Program-made: the position numbers and the translations under genes
The notes under the pieces: generated by a model
The model's database searches: none
Told to the model about the DNA's origin: nothing
What the model saw: only the letters and a program-made list of their open reading frames with translations
In this document: piece by piece, positions 41,527-50,390 of the stretch
How the letters are laid out: the number at the start of each line of letters is the position of its first letter
Position numbering within the stretch: the first letter of the stretch is position 1
NCBI GenBank assembly: GCA_963799065.1
Contig: CAWCVJ010000001.1
Coordinates: 930,001 to 994,000 of the forward strand
Direction of reading: 5' to 3'
DNA length: 64,000 nt
Source: JAJPHW01 sp963799065
GTDB lineage: Bacteria; Acidobacteriota; Terriglobia; Terriglobales; Acidobacteriaceae

Positions 41527-42938
41527 GCTTGTTTGATCTTGTCTGCCGAGACCACGGTTCCGTCCAGGTGGCTCTCGGCGCTGACGGCGAGCCGTCCCAC
41601 ACTGTAATAGGTGAAGCCGTTCTCAGCCATGGTTTGAGGATCGTAGAGATTGCGCCCGTCGATGATGATGGCTTCCTTCAACTCCCCGCGCAGCCGCTTC
41701 AAATCCAAATGGGCGAACTCTTCCCACTCCGTCAAGATCAGCAATGCGTCGGCGCCACGAGCGGCTTCGTAAGCATCCTGGGCGAACTCGATCGTTGCGC
41801 CGAAAAGTTCTTCGGCTCGGGGACGAGCCGCTGGATCGTAGGCCGAGACCTTACAACCCTCCTGCACCAGCGACTTGATCAGTAACACGGCCGGCGATTC
41901 CCGAACGTCGTCCGTCCCCCCTTTGAACGCGAGACCCAGCGCGCCGAGACGCTTGCCGCGCAGTGTCCACAAGGCATTGCGGACTTTGCGGAGAAAGCGC
42001 TGCCGTTGGTCGTCGTTGATGCGAATGACCTCGTCCAACAATCGAAATTCATAATTGCACTGTCGAGCGACGGAGCGGAATGCCAGCAAATCCTTTGGGA
42101 AGCAGGATCCCCCGTAGCCAATGCCGGGATTCAGAAAGCGGGGGCCAATCCGACTGTCCGTTCCGATGCCCTGGCAGACTTGCTGCACATTGGCGCCTAC
42201 AGACTCGCAGATTGAAGCCACGGCATTGATAAACGAAATCTTCATGGCCAGAAAAGCGTTAGAGGCGTGCTTGATCAGCTCGGCGCTCTTCGCGCTAGTC
42301 ACGATAATCGGCGGCGGGACGTGCGCGTTGTCCGGACCCGGAATGGCAGTTTTCTCCTGGTAATATCTTCCGCTGGTCAGAGGTTCGTAGACTTCGCGGA
42401 GTACGGCCGCACAACGGTCGTTGTCGGCGCCGACCACGATGCGGTCGGGATACAGAAAGTCTGTGACTGCCGAACCTTCCCGCAAGAATTCGGGATTGGA
42501 GACGACATCGAAGGAGTCCGGTGCTGTGGCGTTCCGCAAAATGATCTTACGGATCCAATCGCTGGTATACACCGGAACCGTACTCTTTTCCACCAGAACC
42601 TTGTAGCCGTTGATGCCGCCGGAAATGCTTCGAGCAACGGACTCCACATAAGAGAGGTCGGCCTCTCCATCTTCGGTGGGTGGGGTGCCTACGGCAATGA
42701 AGACTGCCGTGCTGGATCGCACCGCCTCCGGCAGATTGTCGGAGAACGTCATGCGCCCGCCGCGATGGCGCTCTAACAACTCCGGCAGGAATTTCTCGTG
42801 AATGGGGACCTCGCCCTTGCCCAGGGCGGCGAGTTTCTGTTGGTCATTGTCAACCAGAATGACGTCGTGGCCGATATCGGCCAGACAGGCCCCCGCTACC
42901 AGGCCTACGTAACCGGAACCCACTACCGCGATGCGCAT
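41523..42938 (-). CDS. ugd: UDP-glucose 6-dehydrogenase
   Basis: 471 residues from ATG 42938 (MRIAVVGSGYVGLVAGACLAD); a frame reaching 43040 would add a spurious leader. NAD-binding GSGYVG, the active-site GIGYGGSCFPKD with its nucleophilic Cys, and VEKSTVPVYT are typical. It oxidises UDP-glucose to UDP-glucuronate, which the next gene decarboxylates. The two genes overlap by 4 bases and are one operon. Confidence 0.96.
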   Translation of the reverse strand: MRIAVVGSGYVGLVAGACLADIGHDVILVDNDQQKLAALGKGEVPIHEKFLPELLERHRGGRMTFSDNLPEAVRSSTAVFIAVGTPPTEDGEADLSYVESVARSISGGINGYKVLVEKSTVPVYTSDWIRKIILRNATAPDSFDVVSNPEFLREGSAVTDFLYPDRIVVGADNDRCAAVLREVYEPLTSGRYYQEKTAIPGPDNAHVPPPIIVTSAKSAELIKHASNAFLAMKISFINAVASICESVGANVQQVCQGIGTDSRIGPRFLNPGIGYGGSCFPKDLLAFRSVARQCNYEFRLLDEVIRINDDQRQRFLRKVRNALWTLRGKRLGALGLAFKGGTDDVRESPAVLLIKSLVQEGCKVSAYDPAARPRAEELFGATIEFAQDAYEAARGADALLILTEWEEFAHLDLKRLRGELKEAIIIDGRNLYDPQTMAENGFTYYSVGRLAVSAESHLDGTVVSADKIKQA

Positions 42939-43099
42939 GCAACCACTCCCGTGAAAATCCGAAATTAGGGAATATCCAAGTCTTGATGGAAAGACCCTCC
43001 CGAGTAGTTTACAGGAGAGAATTGCGGGGAATTGTGACATCTTGCCATACGCCTGGTGAAAAGCGCAGGCTTTCTTCCGCCCGCATCGGGGAGCGCTGG

Positions 43100-43837
43100 T
43101 TACGAGGGCGGTGGTAAAGGCCTTGACGCTCGTTGTTCCAACGAATAAAGCGCCAACTCGACCCGGGTGGCCACCCCCAGTTTTTCAAACATGCGGAAAA
43201 GGTAATTCTTAATGGTGTGTTCGCTGAGTTGCAATCGCTCAGAGATCTGACGATTGCTCAGTCCTTCCGCGACCAAAAGCGCCACTTCTTCCTCGCGCCG
43301 GCTCAGCGTCGAACCTGCTTGTATTCTTGGGCTGGGTACGACGCGCTGCGACAGCGCGTCTACGAGTATGTTAATCGCGGACGAACTCGCCCAGATCTCT
43401 CCACGGTGAACGCACTGGATGCACTTGCAGAGATTGCTCATCGAATCCGAACGCAGGAAGGCCCCTTGGGCGCCCGCTTGAAATAGCTTAACGACCAGAT
43501 CGCCCTCGAAAGCGTTCAGCAGGACAACCAATGCCAGATCGAGATTGATTTTGCGTACTCGGTGCAACAAGCGCAGCGTCTGCGGCGCGGCTCCCTGGAA
43601 TTCGATGCCCACTACGGCCACCTGGAAGAGACCGCTTTCGGCGGCTTCGATCAGCTGCTCTGAGTTTTCGGCGGTCGCTGTGATGACCCGTCCTTCGCGG
43701 TGCAAAGCCTCAGCCAGCAATCCTGAGCTCATGGGAGCGGCATCCGCGACCAACACGCGCAACCGAGGCGTCGAATCCTCACTTGGAAGGGAAGTGTCCA
43801 TTTCCGGGGCGGTGACGAAATCAGTTTGGGGGTTCAC
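43100..43837 (-). CDS. LuxR-type regulator with a degenerate receiver domain (A)
   Basis: 245 residues. The C-terminal LuxR helix-turn-helix is clear (LSRREEEVALLVAEGLSNRQISERLQLSEHTIKNYLFRMFEKLGV). The N-terminal receiver keeps the fold (RVLVADAAPM; GAQGAFLRSDS) but where the phospho-acceptor should be it reads VAVVGIEF, without an aspartate, and the acidic pair is reduced to one Asp. Thus phosphorylation is not expected to control it. It is divergent from the ExeA-like ATPase, and a similar regulator sits beyond that gene. Confidence 0.9.
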   Translation of the reverse strand: MNPQTDFVTAPEMDTSLPSEDSTPRLRVLVADAAPMSSGLLAEALHREGRVITATAENSEQLIEAAESGLFQVAVVGIEFQGAAPQTLRLLHRVRKINLDLALVVLLNAFEGDLVVKLFQAGAQGAFLRSDSMSNLCKCIQCVHRGEIWASSSAINILVDALSQRVVPSPRIQAGSTLSRREEEVALLVAEGLSNRQISERLQLSEHTIKNYLFRMFEKLGVATRVELALYSLEQRASRPLPPPS

Positions 43838-43966
43838 GGATCAGGGGAACGAACTCCCTTATATTCAGGCTTGTTCTCCGTATCGTGCAAGGAGTCGTAG
43901 GTCTCCTGTAGGAGCTTCCCCCTGCATCTGCCAACGGTCGCGGGGATGCTTTCACTCTCGCATTCC

Positions 43967-43997
43967 TTGACGGACACGGACGTCTTTCCGCTACAAT
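43967..43997 (+). promoter_or_regulatory. Candidate promoter of the ExeA-like ATPase gene
   Basis: TTGACG (43967-43972) and TACAAT (43992-43997) with a 19-base spacer, 70 bases before ATG 44068. Strong boxes but a slightly long spacer. The ATPase also has AGGAGAG just before its ATG. Confidence 0.4.
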
Positions 43998-44067
43998 CAT
44001 CACAGGTTCGGCTCGTTTCGGCACGTCTCTGTAGCACGCCCTCCCCGGAAAAGCGCAGGAGAGATTT

Positions 44068-44991
44068 ATGTATCTGAAATTCTTCGGGTTACGCGAAGAG
44101 CCCTTTGGCGTCACCCCCGATCCGAGATTCTTGTATATGAGTCCCGCCCATCGCGAGGCCATGGCCTCGCTGCACTATGGCATTGAGGCCAATCGTGGTT
44201 TTCTGGGCCTTATCGCCCAGCCTGGCATGGGCAAGACGACCATACTGTTCCACCTGCTTGAGAAATATCGCACCAGCGCGCGCACGGCCTTTATCTTCCA
44301 GACGCAGTGCAATTCGCGTGAGTTCATGCGTCTGCTGTTGTCCGAACTTGGTTATGAAGGCGATACGCAGGATTTTGTAAAAATGCACGAAGAGTTCAAT
44401 AAGCGCCTTTTGGCGGAGGCTCGGGCAGGACGCCGATTTATCGTCGTGATCGACGAGGCCCAGAATCTCGAGCCCTCCGTACTGGAGACTGTCCGTCTGC
44501 TGTCGGATTTTGAGACCACCCGGGCCAAACTGCTCCATATCATCCTCGCGGGCCAGCCCGAACTCGCCGACAAATTGGCCAGTCCGGGACTCGCCCAGCT
44601 ACGGCAGCGCATTTCATTAGTCAATCGGCTCGAGCCCCTCCCTCTCACGGAGGTTCGAGAGTATGCCGTTCATCGGCTCCGGATCGCAGGTTTTGCGGGT
44701 GAATTGCCTTTTACGCCGGACGCGCTGGCGACCATCGCCGAATTCACCGAAGGCATTCCTCGCAACGTAAACAATTTCTGCTTCAACGCATTGTCCCTCG
44801 CCTGTGCTCTGCGCCAGAAAAAGTGGTCGATGCGGCTGTTGTCGATGAGGTTATTGCCGACCTCGATATCACGAAGCTCCGATCGGTTGCGCCTCTGTCC
44901 GCAGCCCCCTCCCCGGGAATACAGGCCTTCCGAGCGGCCATTGCCGCTTCTCCACTCCCCCTGCGAAGCAATTCAGCCGCCGATTCACTGA
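44068..44991 (+). CDS. ExeA/XrtA-type AAA ATPase, broken near the C-terminus
   Basis: 307 residues as read. The family N-terminus MYLKFFGLREEPFGVTPDPR with RFLYMSP and the Walker motifs (Walker A PGMGKTT; Walker B VVIDEAQN) are intact. After CALRQKK near residue 251, the frame turns into a meaningless Arg/Leu/Pro-rich tail. In the -1 frame the normal continuation VVDAAVVDEVIADLDITKL is found. A missing A in the run CAGAAAAAGTGG is the simplest cause; a real mutation, a sequencing error, or a slippage site are all possible. ExeA-like ATPases serve secretion or, near exosortase, exopolysaccharide systems. Confidence 0.88.
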   Translation: MYLKFFGLREEPFGVTPDPRFLYMSPAHREAMASLHYGIEANRGFLGLIAQPGMGKTTILFHLLEKYRTSARTAFIFQTQCNSREFMRLLLSELGYEGDTQDFVKMHEEFNKRLLAEARAGRRFIVVIDEAQNLEPSVLETVRLLSDFETTRAKLLHIILAGQPELADKLASPGLAQLRQRISLVNRLEPLPLTEVREYAVHRLRIAGFAGELPFTPDALATIAEFTEGIPRNVNNFCFNALSLACALRQKKWSMRLLSMRLLPTSISRSSDRLRLCPQPPPREYRPSERPLPLLHSPCEAIQPPIH

Positions 44992-45101
44992 CTCCCTCTG
45001 AGGCGAAGGCGTATATGCAGCAAATCGCGGATGCCCTAAAGACCTGGCAGGATTCTCTCAATCGGGCAATCCATGGTTCGGATACGACGCGCCCTAACTG
45101 A
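44823..45101 (+). CDS. C-terminal tail of the ExeA-like ATPase, in the shifted frame
   Basis: 92 residues if started at GTG 44823, continuing the ATPase after the frameshift: MVDAAVVDEVIADLDITKL and on, to a helical end WQDSLNRAIHG. It is not an independent gene; a ribosome binding site is lacking. Together with the upstream part it would give about 344 residues, normal for the family. Confidence 0.6.
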   Translation: MVDAAVVDEVIADLDITKLRSVAPLSAAPSPGIQAFRAAIAASPLPLRSNSAADSLTPSEAKAYMQQIADALKTWQDSLNRAIHGSDTTRPN

Positions 45102-45121
45102 TGGGACAGGGTTCATCCCAC

Positions 45122-45298
45122 TCAAATCAAGGACATACGCTTGAAATCGGCGTTCAGCGCGCCTTTCGGCCAATATGGCACATCCGTGCCATTTACGTGA
45201 TAGCTGCCAGATTCTAAAGTCGGGATTAATGGTTTGATTGGAACCCGCGGTCGTCTCCCCGTTCGCTGGGTTAGCGTTTGGCCATTGAAATCCGTCAT
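45122..45298 (-). CDS. Doubtful 58-residue open reading frame
   Basis: In the 300 bases between the ATPase and the second LuxR gene, the minus strand has MTDFNGQTLTQRTGRRPRVP onward, ending ADFKRMSLI. Codon use looks coding, but there is no ribosome binding site or recognisable family. It may be a small protein or a gene remnant. The rest of the gap shows no other feature. Confidence 0.25.
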   Translation of the reverse strand: MTDFNGQTLTQRTGRRPRVPIKPLIPTLESGSYHVNGTDVPYWPKGALNADFKRMSLI

Positions 45299-45402
45299 TA
45301 CCACACGAGTCGGCCCCCCTTTGGCTCGGCGACTGAAAGAGGCTACAGGATCGTTCACGAACGGCAAACTGCGCGCAAACCGCGCTCTTGGGAGAACTGG
45401 CA

Positions 45403-46206
45403 ATGGCTATGGCTTACGCGATGACTGTCCCCGAAATGACTGTTCCGGAATCCCCTCAGTCGGTGAAAGTGCTGGCCGTCGATAGCACGAGAATGAACAG
45501 CCAGTTGCTGGCTTCCGCCCTGGAGCGAGAGCAATGTTTCGACGTGATGACACAAGGTCAAGGTGATGAGCTTCCTTTGGCCACCTTGGTGTCTAGCGGT
45601 CGGCCGAACGTGGTTCTGATCAGTGCCGAACTGGATGGCGATCCCATGCGAGGCTTTGAACTCGCGCGCCAGATCCACACGCTGGGCGCTCAGAGTCGTG
45701 TGATCATGTTATTAGACCGCTCTGAGCGCCAAGTGGTAATCGAGTCGTTTCGCGCCGGGGCTCGCGGAGTTTTTTGTCGCAGCGAGTCGCTTGCATTGCT
45801 GGCGAAGTGTGTGCGCCGTGTAAGCCAGGGCCAGGTTTGGGCCAATAGCCAGGAAATCAAATATCTGCTTGAGGCCTTGGGTGAGGCAATGCCGATGCGC
45901 GTCATAAACCCGCACGGCGCAGCGAGCCTGTCGCGCCGCGAGCAAGAGGTGGTACGCTGTGTCGCCGAAGGGCTCTCCAATCGGGAAATTTCGCAGCGCC
46001 TCGGATTAACCGAGCACACGGTAAAAAATTATCTCTTTCGAATCTTCGACAAACTCGGCGTTTCCAAGCGCGTAGAAGTCGTTCTTTACGCTTACAGTTT
46101 GAGTGGAACGGCGGCCGACCTTCCTGAAATGGAAACCATACCCTCGATCGCTCGCAACTCCGTCGTCGCGATCAACACTTCCCGTGGCGACGTCGCCACA
46201 CTCTAG
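45403..46206 (+). CDS. LuxR-type regulator with a degenerate receiver domain (B)
   Basis: 267 residues from ATG 45403, preceded by GGGAGA at 8 bases. LuxR helix-turn-helix: LSRREQEVVRCVAEGLSNREISQRLGLTEHTVKNYLFRIFDKLGV. The receiver-like half has KVLAVDSTRMN and, at the phospho-acceptor site, VVLISAELDGD, with Ser in place of Asp. The conserved Lys is Arg (VFCRSES). It is a close relative of regulator A at 43100. Both flank the ATPase gene and seem to belong to one locus. Confidence 0.9.
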   Translation: MAMAYAMTVPEMTVPESPQSVKVLAVDSTRMNSQLLASALEREQCFDVMTQGQGDELPLATLVSSGRPNVVLISAELDGDPMRGFELARQIHTLGAQSRVIMLLDRSERQVVIESFRAGARGVFCRSESLALLAKCVRRVSQGQVWANSQEIKYLLEALGEAMPMRVINPHGAASLSRREQEVVRCVAEGLSNREISQRLGLTEHTVKNYLFRIFDKLGVSKRVEVVLYAYSLSGTAADLPEMETIPSIARNSVVAINTSRGDVATL

Positions 46207-46212
46207 CGTCTT

Positions 46213-47397
46213 TTACAGTAGGGGCAAGCCGACGTAATTCTCCGCCAGAGTTTGCGCTGCGGCGCGCGAACTGGTGACGTAATCCATTTCCGCAATCTGG
46301 CGTTTGGCGTCAAAGGGATTACCCTCCTCGAACCGGTGCAGCATGGAAGTCATCCACCAGGAGAAGCGCTGCACTTTCCAAACCCGGCGGAGGCAAGTCT
46401 CGGAGTAGGAATTCAACCCAGCGTCATCTCCTCTTTTGTAGTGCCCTTCGAACGCCCGTGCCATGATATAGACGTCGGCGACGGCCAGGTTCAATCCTTT
46501 AGCGCCCGTTGGGGGAACGATATGCGCCGCATCGCCCGCCAGGAACAGCTTGCCGCAACGCATTGGCTCAACTACAAAGCTGCGCATTCCGGTTACGCCT
46601 TTTTGGATGACCGCACCTTCATTCAAACGCCAGCCGGGGGGGCCCGCGAGCCGCGTCTGGAGCTCGGCCCAAATTTGTTCGTCCGGCCAGAGGGCGATGT
46701 CTTCTTCCGGATCGCATTGAAGATATAGGCGTGTGATGCGTGGCGATCTCATGCTATGCAGTGCGAAGCCGCGCTCGTGATAGCAGTAGATCAATTCTTC
46801 CGCCGACGGCGCAGCCTCGGCGAGAATACCGAGCCACCCGAATGGGTAGACGCGCTCATAAACGCTTAGAATGCCTTCCGGGATGCTGGGGCGGCATACT
46901 CCGTGAAAGCCGTCGCATCCCGCGATAAAGTCGCAGTTGAGTTCGAAGTCTTCGCTCTCGTGGCGAAAACGAATCGTCGGAGTGTTGTCGCCGCTGAATC
47001 CGGAAATCGTCGCTTCTTCTGCTTCGAAGAAAATCCGTCCCTCCATCGAAAGACGAAGCTTTATCAAATCCTTCACAACTTCGTGCTGGCCATACACGGT
47101 GATGCTCTTGCCGGTCAATTCGCGGAAGTCGATGCGATGGCCCTGTCCGTTAAAGCGCAACTCCACCCCTTCATGGACCATGCCCTCACGTCGAATGCGC
47201 TCGCCGGCTCCGATCTGGCTAAGAAGGTCAACGGTGCCGTGCTCCAAAACTCCGGCGCGGATGCGCTCTTCGCAGTATTGCCGGCTGCGCGCTTCAACAA
47301 TTACAGAATCGATTCCGTACAGGTGAAGCAGTTGCGAGAGCACAAGTCCAGCCGGACCTGCGCCCACTATGCCCACTTGAGTGCGAAGCTTTTTCAT
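46213..47397 (-). CDS. pobA: 4-hydroxybenzoate 3-monooxygenase
   Basis: 394 residues, the normal length for PobA, which hydroxylates 4-hydroxybenzoate to protocatechuate using FAD and NAD(P)H. FAD-binding GAGPAGLVLSQLL, the DG motif CDFIAGCDGFHG and the GDAAHIVPPTGAKGLNLAVADV segment are intact, as is RSRQYCEERIRAGVLEHG. It is the last gene of the aromatic operon, 10 bases after the thioesterase gene. Its product is the substrate of PcaGH at the head of the same operon. Confidence 0.95.
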   Translation of the reverse strand: MKKLRTQVGIVGAGPAGLVLSQLLHLYGIDSVIVEARSRQYCEERIRAGVLEHGTVDLLSQIGAGERIRREGMVHEGVELRFNGQGHRIDFRELTGKSITVYGQHEVVKDLIKLRLSMEGRIFFEAEEATISGFSGDNTPTIRFRHESEDFELNCDFIAGCDGFHGVCRPSIPEGILSVYERVYPFGWLGILAEAAPSAEELIYCYHERGFALHSMRSPRITRLYLQCDPEEDIALWPDEQIWAELQTRLAGPPGWRLNEGAVIQKGVTGMRSFVVEPMRCGKLFLAGDAAHIVPPTGAKGLNLAVADVYIMARAFEGHYKRGDDAGLNSYSETCLRRVWKVQRFSWWMTSMLHRFEEGNPFDAKRQIAEMDYVTSSRAAAQTLAENYVGLPLL

Positions 47398-47406
47398 GGC
47401 AACGGC

Positions 47407-47820
47407 CTAGGCGAACTTGTCGATGACTTCGTGCGGCACGGGCTGGCCCTTGATCTTCTCGGGATCGTCTGCGGCACGAGCCGCCCAGACCCGCGTTTCA
47501 AAGCCCTCGACCGCTAAAGCGTCGTCTTTCATAAGGCGGTGATGGACGTGAAAACTGCTGCGTCCCCATTTTTCGATCGAGGACTCGACCACGACTTCAT
47601 CGCCGAATCGCGAAGGTATGGCAAAGCTAGCTCGCACATCGACTAACGGAATTCCGAGGATCCCGTATCTCTTCAGCATTTCGTACTTGGGTAACCCTAC
47701 GCTGGCGAACAGGGCGGATGTGCAATTGTCAAAAAAGGCGAGGTAGCGGGGAAAGTAGACGATGCCCGCCGGATCGCAGTCGCCCCATTCAATGAGGATG
47801 GTTTTTCGATTGACTTTCAC
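47407..47820 (-). CDS. 4-hydroxybenzoyl-CoA thioesterase-like hotdog enzyme
   Basis: 137 residues. Hotdog-fold acyl-CoA thioesterase with the motif EWGDCDPAGIVYFPRYLAFFD, in which the Asp of DPAGIVYF is the catalytic residue in the 4-HBA-CoA thioesterase family. It may release 4-hydroxybenzoate from 4-hydroxybenzoyl-CoA and so feed PobA. Placed between pcaC and pobA in the same operon. Substrate is inferred from family and position. Confidence 0.88.
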   Translation of the reverse strand: MKVNRKTILIEWGDCDPAGIVYFPRYLAFFDNCTSALFASVGLPKYEMLKRYGILGIPLVDVRASFAIPSRFGDEVVVESSIEKWGRSSFHVHHRLMKDDALAVEGFETRVWAARAADDPEKIKGQPVPHEVIDKFA

Positions 47821-47846
47821 GATCTTAGTCTAATCCGTTTGTCGAG

Positions 47847-48233
47847 CTACTTAACTTTTTCGATTTCCGCGAATACTTCTTCTGCCGCATGAAATGCGGA
47901 ATTCGCTGCGGGAACGCCGCAATAAATCGCGGATTGCAACAAGACTTCGCCGATCTGCTCGCGGGTCACTCCATTATTGAAGGCGGCTCGCACGTGCAAG
48001 CGAAATTCGTCCATGCGATTCAGGGCGACCATCATGGAGAGTGTCAGCAGGCTGCGGGTATGGCGCGGCAACCCGGGACGCGTCCAAATTTCACCCCAGG
48101 CATAACGCGTGATCAGGTTCTGAAAATCGCGATTGAAATCGTTGAGGCGAGCGAGGCTGCGGTCAACATGCTCATCCCCTAAGACTTCCCGCCTCACGCT
48201 CATGCCTTGTTTGTAGTGTTCTGAGTCGTCCAC
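47847..48233 (-). CDS. pcaC: 4-carboxymuconolactone decarboxylase
   Basis: 128 residues from GTG 48233, preceded by AAGGAG at the right distance; the frame extends to 48353 but this start matches the family length. AhpD-like fold with GEIWTRPGLPRHTRSLLTLSMMVAL and the NGVTREQIGEVLLQSAIYCGVPAANSAF signature. It decarboxylates 4-carboxymuconolactone to 3-oxoadipate enol-lactone. Follows pcaD within the operon. Confidence 0.93.
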   Translation of the reverse strand: MDDSEHYKQGMSVRREVLGDEHVDRSLARLNDFNRDFQNLITRYAWGEIWTRPGLPRHTRSLLTLSMMVALNRMDEFRLHVRAAFNNGVTREQIGEVLLQSAIYCGVPAANSAFHAAEEVFAEIEKVK

Positions 48234-48243
48234 GGATTCTCCT

Positions 48244-49023
48244 TCACTGTGTGAGGAATCGAAGCACGCCTTCGCCGAACGCATCGGTCGCTTCGACTGC
48301 CGACAAATGCGACGCCTGTAATTCCAGATATTGCGGACCGGGTATTTGCTCAATCATAAAGTGCGCATCAGGCAACGGAATGACAGGATCTTGCGCCCCC
48401 GCTACGATCAGCGTGGGAACGCGAATCTGCTTCAGTTGCTCGCGGAAATCGCCATCGCGAACGGCCGCGCAGCAAGCAGCATAGCCCTCGGCCGAAGTGT
48501 CCAGCAGCATCTGCTTGGCGGCCTCTACGATTTCGACCGACTGAGAGCGAAATGTAAGAGTGAACCAGCGTTCGAGCAATCCTTGTGCGATCGACTGCGT
48601 ACCTTCACGCTTCACTTTCTCAATACGGTCGCTCCAGAACTCAGCTGTTCCGATCTTCGCCGCCGTATTGCAAAGCACAAGTTTGTCGAAGCGCTCCGGC
48701 CGGTTGATTCCCAGCCAAAGGCCGATCATCCCACCCATCGAAAGCCCGCAGAACGAAGCTTGCGGAATCTTTAAGTAATCGAGGAGATGAAGCAAGTCAT
48801 TCGCCAAGAGTTCGATTGTGTAATTTCCCGGCGTAACCGAAGACTGGCCGTGTCCGCGAGTATCGTAGCGAAGCACGCGAAAGGTTCTTGCGAAGTGGGC
48901 AATTTGTGAATTCCACATCGACAGATTTGTTCCGAGGGAGTTCGAGAGCGCGAGCACTGGGGCGGAGGCCGTGCCGTCCAACTCGTAGTGTGTTCGAAAT
49001 CCGTCGTATTCGAAGAATGGCAT
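48244..49023 (-). CDS. pcaD: 3-oxoadipate enol-lactonase
   Basis: 259 residues, alpha/beta hydrolase. LALSNSLGTNLSMWN, RYDTRGHGQSSV, the nucleophile elbow FCGLSMGGMIG, IVAGAQDPVIPL and QASHLSAVEATDAF form the usual PcaD pattern. It hydrolyses the enol-lactone to 3-oxoadipate. Lies between pcaB and pcaC in the operon. Confidence 0.93.
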   Translation of the reverse strand: MPFFEYDGFRTHYELDGTASAPVLALSNSLGTNLSMWNSQIAHFARTFRVLRYDTRGHGQSSVTPGNYTIELLANDLLHLLDYLKIPQASFCGLSMGGMIGLWLGINRPERFDKLVLCNTAAKIGTAEFWSDRIEKVKREGTQSIAQGLLERWFTLTFRSQSVEIVEAAKQMLLDTSAEGYAACCAAVRDGDFREQLKQIRVPTLIVAGAQDPVIPLPDAHFMIEQIPGPQYLELQASHLSAVEATDAFGEGVLRFLTQ

Positions 49024-49037
49024 GGCTGATCCTGAAC

Positions 49038-50384
49038 TTATGATTGATCCTTCTTATAGCTGTGGAGCACTTGATTGATAAATGCTCCGGCGGATCCCAA
49101 ATAATTCCTTGCGTCGAACATGGCTTCGATTTGCTGCGGGGTGAAGAACGACGAAAACTGCGGCTCATCCGCCAAGATATCGCGCAAGTGGTTGTGCTCA
49201 TGAATCGCCCGCCGCGAAGCTTCCTCGACGATTTTATGCGAGGTCGCCTTGCCGATGTGAGCCGCGAGTGCCATCGAAACCGCTTCCGGGAAGATCAGCC
49301 CCTGCGTGATTTCGATATTGCTCGCCATGCGGTCGGCATCTATGGACAGCCCAACGGTTGTCTCCAGAGTTTTATGAAGAGCGCCGCCAGTCAACCGAAA
49401 AATCTCCGGCAGCGTTTCCCACTCAGCCTGCCACCCTCCGGCGGCCCGTTCGTTTTCCTGCACCATCGCCGAGAGCATCGTGCTGGTAAGGCCGGGAACA
49501 CGCAGCGCCGCCGAAAGCACCACCGCCGATGCGACAGGGTTCCGCTTTTGCGGCATGGTGGACGAACCGCCGCGACCGGGAGCATCTGCTTCTGCGACTT
49601 CACCGATTTCAGTTTGTGAGAGCAAGGAAATATCCCGCGCAATCTTACCAAGTGTTCCGGTCAATAGAGCGAGCGTGGTAGCCGCTTCCGCGACGCGATC
49701 ACGGTGCGCATGCCAGGGAAGATCGGGCGGCGCCAGATTTAATTCTCGCGCCAGCGCTTCGGCCACGGTAACACCTTTACCGCCGAGTGCCGCGAGAGTT
49801 CCCGCAGCTCCGCCAAATTGCAGCACGAACAATCGCGGCTTGCATTGGTCAATTCGCGATAGATGTCTCATCATCACATCGAGCCATCCCGCCGCTTTCA
49901 ATCCGAAAGTGATCGGCACGGCGTGTTGCATCCACGTTCGGCCAGGCATGATCGTGTTGCGATGTGTGTCAGCGAGTTTCGCCAGCGCATCGCATAGAGC
50001 CCTCAAATCGTTCTCGACGATGTCGAAACCGTCCCGCAATTGGAGGATGAGTCCAGTATCGATCACATCCTGACTGGTCGCGCCCCAGTGCACATAACCA
50101 GCGGCACCGGCGTCTCGAGCGGCGACCAAGGCTGTTAGCTGTTTGACTAGGGGGATGGCAAGGTTTCCAGCCGATGCAGCATCTTTCGCCAGTTGCGATT
50201 CATCGATACGTTCGGCTCGGCACTGCTCGACAATCTTCTCAGCCGCCGCGGCCGGAATCACGCCTAGGCGAGCCGCGGCAGTCGCCAAAGCCGCTTCGAA
50301 GTCCAACATTCTCTGTAAGCGAGATTGATCCGAGAAGACCGCCTGCATCGCTTCCGCACCAAACAATGGGTCGAGTAGGCTCAT
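49038..50384 (-). CDS. pcaB: 3-carboxy-cis,cis-muconate cycloisomerase
   Basis: 448 residues of the fumarase/aspartase superfamily, with the signature GGSSTMPQKRNPVASAVVLSA, LLDPLFGAEAMQAVFSDQ at the N-terminus and VHWGATSQDVIDTGLILQL. It forms 4-carboxymuconolactone from carboxymuconate. Directly follows pcaG with 6 bases between. Confidence 0.95.
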   Translation of the reverse strand: MSLLDPLFGAEAMQAVFSDQSRLQRMLDFEAALATAAARLGVIPAAAAEKIVEQCRAERIDESQLAKDAASAGNLAIPLVKQLTALVAARDAGAAGYVHWGATSQDVIDTGLILQLRDGFDIVENDLRALCDALAKLADTHRNTIMPGRTWMQHAVPITFGLKAAGWLDVMMRHLSRIDQCKPRLFVLQFGGAAGTLAALGGKGVTVAEALARELNLAPPDLPWHAHRDRVAEAATTLALLTGTLGKIARDISLLSQTEIGEVAEADAPGRGGSSTMPQKRNPVASAVVLSAALRVPGLTSTMLSAMVQENERAAGGWQAEWETLPEIFRLTGGALHKTLETTVGLSIDADRMASNIEITQGLIFPEAVSMALAAHIGKATSHKIVEEASRRAIHEHNHLRDILADEPQFSSFFTPQQIEAMFDARNYLGSAGAFINQVLHSYKKDQS

Positions 50385-50390
50385 GAGAAA

